In this document: positions 59,489-64,000 of the stretch, in pieces | How the letters are laid out: every line of letters starts with the position of its first letter | Position numbering within the stretch: position 1 is the first letter of the stretch | Assembly (NCBI GenBank): GCA_007859745.1 | Contig: SMLU01000001.1 | Coordinates: forward strand, 248,001 to 312,000 | Direction of reading: 5' to 3' | DNA length: 64,000 bases | From: Phycisphaerae bacterium RAS1 | GTDB lineage: Bacteria > Planctomycetota > Phycisphaerae > UBA1845 > Fen-1342 | The notes under the pieces: model-generated | Told to the model about the DNA's origin: nothing | Database searches by the model: none | Seen by the model: only the letters and a program-made list of their open reading frames with translations | Translations under genes and position numbers: made by a program

Positions 59489-59609
59489 TCAGAGCCGCGA
59501 CCGTGCGGGAGCGGTGCGTAGAGAACCGCTTGCTCACGCGCGCGGCTCGGATTCCGCTTGCTCACGCGCGCGGCTCGGATTCCGCTTGCTCACGCGCGCG
59601 GCTCGGATG
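59489..59609. repeat. Palindromic repeat family D with three tandem 28-base units
   Basis: The family D left arm (AGAGCCGCGACCGTGCGGGA) starts the element. Its right arm, CCGCTTGCTCACGCGCGCGG plus CTCGGATT, is present three times in tandem (59526-59553, 59554-59581, 59582-59609). Arm duplication of this kind suggests slippage or repeated copying. Confidence 0.9.
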
Positions 59610-59621
59610 TGACGCCGGACG

Positions 59622-60674
59622 TTACGTGCCGGTTTCGAGCCGGCTCAGCAAGTCCGCGTCGCGGGCGGCGAGGCTGGGGATTGCCTCGCCCGCGTAAGTC
59701 GCGACGTCGATCGGAAACACCTCGCCGCCGTCCAGGCGGCGCATCGCTCCGCCCGCCTCGCACACCAGCAGCCAGCCAGCGGCGATGTCCCAGAGCTTGC
59801 TGTCGGAAATCAGCGCCGCGTCCATGCGGCCTTCGGCCACGAGCGCGAGGTGCAGCGCCGTCGAGCCGAGATTCCGCACGACGACGCGGTCCACCCACGA
59901 GTGAATGAGGTCGAACGCCGGCCCGCGGCTCGTGCTCGGAATTCCCGCGACGGGTTTCTGGCTGATCGCGCCGCCGGCGCGCTCGTGCGACCAGCGCGCG
60001 GCGGGCTGAGCGTTGACGAGAAGTCCGCCGCCGGTGCGGGCGGAAAACATCTCGTCCAGATCAGGCCAGTAGATCGCGCCGGCCACGGGAAAGCCGCCGT
60101 GCATGACGGCGACGGAACACGCGTAGAGCGGGACGCCGCGAAGAAAACTGCGCGTACCGTCGATCGGGTCGATGATCCAGCAGTAGCCCTCGTCGCGGCG
60201 CGGCGGCGTTGGGAACGATCCGGGTGGAACGGGCGTCTCGCCCGATCCGGGTGGGACGGGCGTCTCGCCCGATCCGGGTGGGACGGGCGTCTCGCCCGTC
60301 CTGTCCGAGCCAGGAACGGGCAAGATGCCCATTCCACCCGACGCAACGGGCAAGATGCCCATTCCACCCGACGCAACGGGCAAGATGCCCGTTCCACCCG
60401 ACGAGTTTCTCCGGGTCGGCGCTGGGATGTCCTCTTCCGCAATGATCGCATCCCCCGGCCGCTGCGCCAGAACCGCGACGATCGCGGCCGCCTGCGCCGC
60501 TTCGTCGGCGTCGGTGACTTCGCTGCCGTCGGCCTTTCGCCGCGCGTGAAGCTCGGTTTTGAACGCGGCCCGCGCCACACTGCCGCCGGCGCGGGCGGCG
60601 GTTTCGGCGAGAAGCCGCAGCGAATCCAGAAACGCGGCGTTAAGGGCGTTAGGCGCGGGGCGCGGCGCGTTCAT
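59622..60674 (-). CDS. Inositol-monophosphatase-family enzyme with repeat-derived insert
   Basis: Encodes 350 residues. The metal-binding motifs are AIIAEEDIPAP near residue 77, WIIDPIDGTRSFLRGVP near 168 (DPIDGT, with catalytic Asp), and KLWDIAAGWLLVCEAGG near 300 (WDxAAG). These are typical of inositol monophosphatase and HisN/CysQ phosphatases. Between the first two motifs (residues about 90-152) is a stretch not found in the family, made of repeated GGMGILPVAS and TGETPVPPGS units. These are translations of palindromic repeats (60217-60403). The ATG at 60674 overlaps the yidC stop by four bases. Substrate not predictable. Confidence 0.85.
   Translation of the reverse strand: MNAPRPAPNALNAAFLDSLRLLAETAARAGGSVARAAFKTELHARRKADGSEVTDADEAAQAAAIVAVLAQRPGDAIIAEEDIPAPTRRNSSGGTGILPVASGGMGILPVASGGMGILPVPGSDRTGETPVPPGSGETPVPPGSGETPVPPGSFPTPPRRDEGYCWIIDPIDGTRSFLRGVPLYACSVAVMHGGFPVAGAIYWPDLDEMFSARTGGGLLVNAQPAARWSHERAGGAISQKPVAGIPSTSRGPAFDLIHSWVDRVVVRNLGSTALHLALVAEGRMDAALISDSKLWDIAAGWLLVCEAGGAMRRLDGGEVFPIDVATYAGEAIPSLAARDADLLSRLETGT
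60217..60403. repeat. Tandem family G palindromes in frame inside the IMPase-family gene
   Basis: Three 27-base units of GATCCGGGTGGGACGGGCGT type (60217-60297) are followed by three 30-base units of ACGGGCAAGATGCCCATTCC type (60315-60403). Each unit is a palindrome of the family seen at 5632 and 44911, and both unit lengths are multiples of three, so the frame is kept. Confidence 0.9.
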
Positions 60675-62773
60675 CGCGTTTTCTTCGGCGCCTTGCCGGA
60701 GGCCTGGTCGGCCGAGCGCTGCAACTCGTCGTACTGGGCGGCCATCCGTTTCAGAAAGCGCGCCACGATGCCGGGCGAACGCGGCTTGTTCGCCGCCGGT
60801 CCGAGCAGCTCGCGCCGCGCCTTGTCGCGGTCGATCTGCCGGCGGATGCGGAGCGACTCGAAAATGCCGAAGACGTTGGTCGAGAGCCAGTACAGGTTCA
60901 GCCCCGATGGCATGTAATAGAACATGAACGGAAACATGATGCTCATCATGGTCGCGATCATCTGCTGCTGGCGGAGCTGCTCCTCGGGCGACATGCCGCC
61001 GCCGGGCTTGTGCTGGCCGGCGCGGGCCGCGTCCATCTTGGCCTGCATCTGCGGCTTGGGCATGTACTTCTGCTGCAGGTACATGCTCACGCCCATCAGG
61101 ATCGGCAGCACGTTCAGCGACGGGACGTTCGTGAAGATCGTCCCGATCAGCGGCAGCCAGCCCAGGATCGGAATCGTGATCGGCTGCGCGAAGTGAATCA
61201 GCGCGTCGGGGCTGGACAGGTCCTTGATCCACCAGCCGTCGAATGGCGCCAGGCGCATGTGCACGTCGGTGTTCAGCCCCTGCCACAGCGCCACCAGGAT
61301 CGGCATCTGGATAAACAGCGGCACCATCGCCACCAGCGACGCCGCCGGGTTTACGTTCTCCTCGGCGTACAGCCGCATCATTTCCTGCTGCTGCTTGACC
61401 TTGTCGTCGGCCAGGCGCTCCTTGATTTCGTTCATCTTCGGCTGGATGCGGACCATCGCCTCCTGCATCTTGAACATCGATTTCTGCTGGAAGACGGCCA
61501 GCGGGTGCAGCAGGCCGCGGACGATGATGACCAGCACGATGATCGCTATGCCGTAGTTGCCGACGACGAACTTGATGCCGCGCAGCAGCTCGGTCATCAG
61601 GTAAGGCAGCGGCTGAAAAGTGCACATGCAGGTCTGATCGATGCCCTGGGTCAGGTGATACCCGACCTTGGCCGCATCGTCGAATTCCGGATTCACGCGC
61701 GCGAGAATGTCCGAGTCCTTGGGGCCGGCGTAGATTTCGAAGCGCTGCGACGCGCTGCCGCCGGCGGGGATCGGGACGGCGGTCGTGTAAATCCGTGCGA
61801 GCAGATCGCCGGGGTCCGTCTCCGGCGACGCGACCGTTCCGAGCCGTCCCTCGACGCGCTGGATCAGCTTGCCGGCGCCGTCGCCCAGCGGGCGGGTGAA
61901 GACGCCGAAATAGCGATCCGTCAGCGCGGTCCAGACAAAGTCTCCGGCGTCGGCGCCGAGCAGCTTGGCGGCTTCTCCGGCGTCCATCGACTTTTTCAAG
62001 CCGGCGCGCTGCTGCGGATGAGCGATGGCGACGTTCGCGCCCGGCTTGTGCTGGGCCGCCATCACGCGGCGCATGTCATACTGCGGGCTTTCGCGGCGGA
62101 TGCCGATCGGACCGTCGTGCCCGATGATGACGGAGAGCGTGCGCTCGCTGAGATTCTCGATTCCCAGCGACAGCTCGATCAGCGGAGCGCCGCGCTTCAC
62201 TTCGTAGGTCTTCGTCAACCGCAGCACGCCGCCGCCGGCCGGATCGTGCAGGGTGGATGTGAAATCAACGCGGTCCGTACTGTGCGACGCGACTCCCCAG
62301 ATCAGGTCATCCAGCAGCCACGAGCGGTTGTCGAACTCGCGCACCACGATCTGGTAGGTGGCGAACGACGTGCGCTCGCGGTCGCGGTCGGCGACCGGGC
62401 GAATCAGCTCGTAAGGGCGCTTCGCATCGGCCGCGTCCTTGTGAACGAAGCGGTTCTTCTTGTCACGCTCCGTCAGGTGAATCCGCCGGATGGCGGCGCC
62501 GCGCGGCGACAGCTCCACCTCCAACCGCTCCTGCCCGTCGCGGCCGCCGAGCGTCAGCAGCTCTTCGCTCTGGCCGGCCGAGAACGCCAGCGCCGGCCCG
62601 GGTTGCGAGCCGGCCGGGCTCTCGGCCACGGGCGGAGCGCCCGGGGCGCTGGACCCGGCGGGCGTCGTCTGAGCCGGCGGACGTGGGGGAAAAAAGCGGT
62701 TGAGAATGAACGTATAGGCGACGTAGACCAGCAACGCGACCAACAGAGCCTGGACTAACTGCTTACTATCCAT
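60671..62773 (-). CDS. yidC: Membrane protein insertase YidC
   Basis: Inserts and folds proteins in the cytoplasmic membrane. Encodes 700 residues. An N-terminal membrane anchor (LVQALLVALLVYVAYTFIL) and a proline-rich linker precede the periplasmic beta-domain (residues about 75-400). The conserved Oxa1/YidC core follows, with FQQKSMFKMQEAMVRIQPKM, MVPLFIQMPILVALWQGL and FPFMFYYMPSGLNLYWL. The beta-domain and long C-terminal hydrophilic tail are typical of Gram-negative YidC. The TGA overlaps the ATG of the phosphatase-like gene (ATGA), so the two are translated together. rnpA, rpmH and other usual yidC neighbours are missing here. Confidence 0.95.
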   Translation of the reverse strand: MDSKQLVQALLVALLVYVAYTFILNRFFPPRPPAQTTPAGSSAPGAPPVAESPAGSQPGPALAFSAGQSEELLTLGGRDGQERLEVELSPRGAAIRRIHLTERDKKNRFVHKDAADAKRPYELIRPVADRDRERTSFATYQIVVREFDNRSWLLDDLIWGVASHSTDRVDFTSTLHDPAGGGVLRLTKTYEVKRGAPLIELSLGIENLSERTLSVIIGHDGPIGIRRESPQYDMRRVMAAQHKPGANVAIAHPQQRAGLKKSMDAGEAAKLLGADAGDFVWTALTDRYFGVFTRPLGDGAGKLIQRVEGRLGTVASPETDPGDLLARIYTTAVPIPAGGSASQRFEIYAGPKDSDILARVNPEFDDAAKVGYHLTQGIDQTCMCTFQPLPYLMTELLRGIKFVVGNYGIAIIVLVIIVRGLLHPLAVFQQKSMFKMQEAMVRIQPKMNEIKERLADDKVKQQQEMMRLYAEENVNPAASLVAMVPLFIQMPILVALWQGLNTDVHMRLAPFDGWWIKDLSSPDALIHFAQPITIPILGWLPLIGTIFTNVPSLNVLPILMGVSMYLQQKYMPKPQMQAKMDAARAGQHKPGGGMSPEEQLRQQQMIATMMSIMFPFMFYYMPSGLNLYWLSTNVFGIFESLRIRRQIDRDKARRELLGPAANKPRSPGIVARFLKRMAAQYDELQRSADQASGKAPKKTR

Positions 62774-62869
62774 GCCAACCTGCGTGGGTTCGGTCGGATC
62801 CTCGACGCGCCGGCCGCGCACTTGCCGCGGCCGCCCGGGTAAAGCCGGATCGGCGATTGTAGACGCTCG

Positions 62870-62987
62870 CTACGCGCGTGCAAACGCGATGTCACGGACC
62901 GTGAAGTTGTCGAACTCGTTGGCCGAGTCGTGGCGGCACCAGAGGCCGACCACGGACACGGTCGCGGGCCCGATCGTGCGTCTGCTT
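62870..62987 (-). pseudogene. C-terminal fragment of a laminin-G/DUF1080-like domain protein
   Basis: On the minus strand an open segment without start reads RTIGPATVSVVGLWCRHDSA then NEFDNFTVRDIAFARA and stops at TAG (62870-62872). GLWCRHDS and FDNFTVRD resemble the last strands of concanavalin-like (LamG/DUF1080) domains common in Planctomycetes. Nothing upstream continues it, because the DinB gene occupies that position. It is probably a remnant of a gene that was otherwise deleted. Confidence 0.4.
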
Positions 62988-63491
62988 TCATGTGGCGACC
63001 GGCCGCCGCACGCGCACCATGTAGTCCAGCTCGGGCGCCTCCGCCCCGACCTGCCGGAGCATGTTGACCGCCTGCGCCCGGTGATGCGCCGAGTGGTGCA
63101 GCGCTTGCAGGAGCATGTCGCCCAGCGTCGCCGTAAAGAGGCCGCCCTTCGAGTCGCGATAGACCTGCGCGCGGGCCACGTCCGCCGGCGTCAGCGTTGC
63201 GAGGAACGCGTCTCGCTCCTGGTATTGCCGCGTGAAGCGGCTGGACAGGTCGGCCATGGCCACGAGTTCGTCCTCAGACGGCCAGGGAGTCTCGCTCTGC
63301 CGCCGCCAGCGCTGCAGCCAGACGTGCTCGCCGTTGTAGATGTGCAGCAGCGTTCGCCGCAGGCTTCCCACGCCCATGTCGATCGGCCGGTCGAGCGGCG
63401 CGGCTGGCAGCGGCGCGGCGCAGCGAAGCAGCTCGCCGTTGGCCCAGTCGTTGTGAACCAGCAACGTGCGTACGGTGGTTAAATCGACCAT
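62988..63491 (-). CDS. DinB-family protein
   Basis: Encodes 167 residues. HNDWANGELLRCAA near the start, LLHIYNGEHVWLQRWR near residue 50 and LLQALHHSAHHRAQAVNMLR near 130 provide the three histidine groups of a DinB metal site and are close to the damage-inducible DinB pattern. GGGAG upstream supports the start at 63491. Unlike the DinB-like protein at 25.1 kb, this one has the HHSAHHRAQ segment typical of the classical family. The physiological role is unknown. Confidence 0.88.
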   Translation of the reverse strand: MVDLTTVRTLLVHNDWANGELLRCAAPLPAAPLDRPIDMGVGSLRRTLLHIYNGEHVWLQRWRRQSETPWPSEDELVAMADLSSRFTRQYQERDAFLATLTPADVARAQVYRDSKGGLFTATLGDMLLQALHHSAHHRAQAVNMLRQVGAEAPELDYMVRVRRPVAT

Positions 63492-63526
63492 CGAGTTACT
63501 CCCTGGAATACTCGCGCGCGCTCAGC

Positions 63527-63678
63527 ATCGCAGTCGTAGTCGTAGTCGGCTGCGCTGAGCCTGCGAAGTCGTAGTCGTAGGCTGGGCTGAGCTTGCGAAG
63601 CCCAGCCCGGGCTGTCGCTGGGCTTCGAGTACTCAGCCCAGCCTACCTAACTTCGAGTACTCAGCCCAGCCTACCTAA
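63527..63678. repeat. Complex repeat region with tandem and inverted copies
   Basis: GTAGTCGTAGTCGTAGTCGG opens the region. GTAGGCTGGGCTGAGCTTGC with its complement then forms a palindrome (about 63578-63647). The right part, CTTCGAGTACTCAGCCCAGC plus CTACCTAA, is duplicated in tandem at 63623-63650 and 63651-63678. Confidence 0.85.
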
Positions 63679-63695
63679 CTAACTACATAACTTGA

Positions 63696-64000
63696 CTAAG
63701 TGCGCGTCGACGGCGCAGCGGACGACGCGTCCAGCGCGACGCGCCGGTCGACGCCGGGCCGGCGTCGGAGCAGTCCGCCCAGCGCGGCGTAGAGCAGCCG
63801 CGCCGCGAGCAAAAGCACAATCGCAATCTGGATGATGACGATCTGCACGGGCGTCAGGCGCAGTTGCACGGACAAGCCCGCCAGCAGCGCGTATCTCGCG
63901 CAGCGGCCGGCAAAATAGGCGGCGGCGAAGCGCAGCCGCGGGTAACGCCGCAGGATCGCCAGCCAGCGGACGGCGTCGATGGGAATGGGAACGAATGAGA
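63696..64000 (-). CDS. Membrane protein fragment (VTT/SNARE-associated-like), cut by window edge
   Basis: The minus-strand frame is open from base 64000 to TAG at 63696-63698. It reads FVPIPIDAVRWLAILRRYPR, then LRFAAAYFAGRCARYALLAG and VIIQIAIVLLLAARLLYAAL, a hydrophobic end typical of VTT-domain (SNARE-associated) membrane proteins. The N-terminal part is outside the window, so the assignment is tentative. It ends with a hydrophilic tail (DASSAAPSTRT). Confidence 0.5.
   Translation of the reverse strand, partial: SFVPIPIDAVRWLAILRRYPRLRFAAAYFAGRCARYALLAGLSVQLRLTPVQIVIIQIAIVLLLAARLLYAALGGLLRRRPGVDRRVALDASSAAPSTRT

Noticed and set aside
59526-59609. Three 28-base direct repeats as a CRISPR array
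   Set aside because: Units are head to tail without spacers and are a duplicated arm of a palindromic element.
1-64000. tRNA or rRNA genes
   Set aside because: No cloverleaf or rRNA-like stretch was recognised on either strand; a covariance-model search would be needed to exclude small RNAs.

Overview
This 64 kb window is a high-GC chromosomal segment from a member of the Planctomycetota, possibly Phycisphaerae-like. The affiliation rests on features read from the sequence. They are a small basic protein of the type found in the Planctomycetes-Verrucomicrobia-Chlamydiae group (33.76 kb), secreted proteins ending in the planctomycete dockerin-like signature GD(L/M)NCDG...DILDINP (51.1 and 58.2 kb), TIGR03790, DUF4159 and HAF-type secreted proteins, and a DUF1559-like motif in a lipoprotein. 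No rRNA, tRNA, CRISPR array or intact insertion sequence was found.

Layout. From 0 to 33 kb the window is mostly housekeeping: a truncated sigma-54 activator, a UbiB-like kinase, nuoH and nuoI, trpD, a DUF4159 protein, a Ser/Thr kinase, holB, a cytochrome-like lipoprotein, oligopeptidase B, a GAF/sigma-54 regulator, nadK, polA, an EamA transporter, dapA, a large membrane/TPR protein, folP, a DinB protein, a translationally coupled glycosyltransferase and BshC-like pair, a LuxR-type regulator, a deoxyhypusine-synthase-family enzyme and gltX. From 32 to 38.4 kb are envelope proteins, including four minus-strand genes (38.4 to 34.2 kb) built from LPP20/FlgT-like modules. From 38.6 to 47.6 kb are a membrane glycosyltransferase-like protein, pyrB and pyrR, a C45-type Ntn-hydrolase, an MBOAT acyltransferase and a spermidine-synthase-like membrane fusion. 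From 47.7 to 58.2 kb is a run of secreted or lipid-anchored proteins, several frameshifted. From 58.2 to 64 kb are an IS110-like remnant, a nucleotidyltransferase pair, an inositol-monophosphatase-family gene coupled to yidC, a DinB protein and a truncated membrane protein.

The most striking feature is a dense set of dispersed palindromic repeats, at least eight sequence families. They fill most intergenic gaps and also lie in frame inside genes: polA, the inositol-monophosphatase homologue, a glycosyltransferase-like membrane protein, the spermidine-synthase fusion, and the signal peptide of a small lipoprotein. They also supply the stop codons of several genes. This resembles the behaviour of Rickettsia palindromic elements, but with different sequences, and is the best candidate here for an undescribed system. 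Other points worth a look are a pair of secreted proteins sharing a C-terminal domain, a secreted HAF protein that seems to start at ATT, the LPP20/FlgT cluster and the deoxyhypusine-synthase homologue.

All functional calls come from reading motifs; no database search was run.
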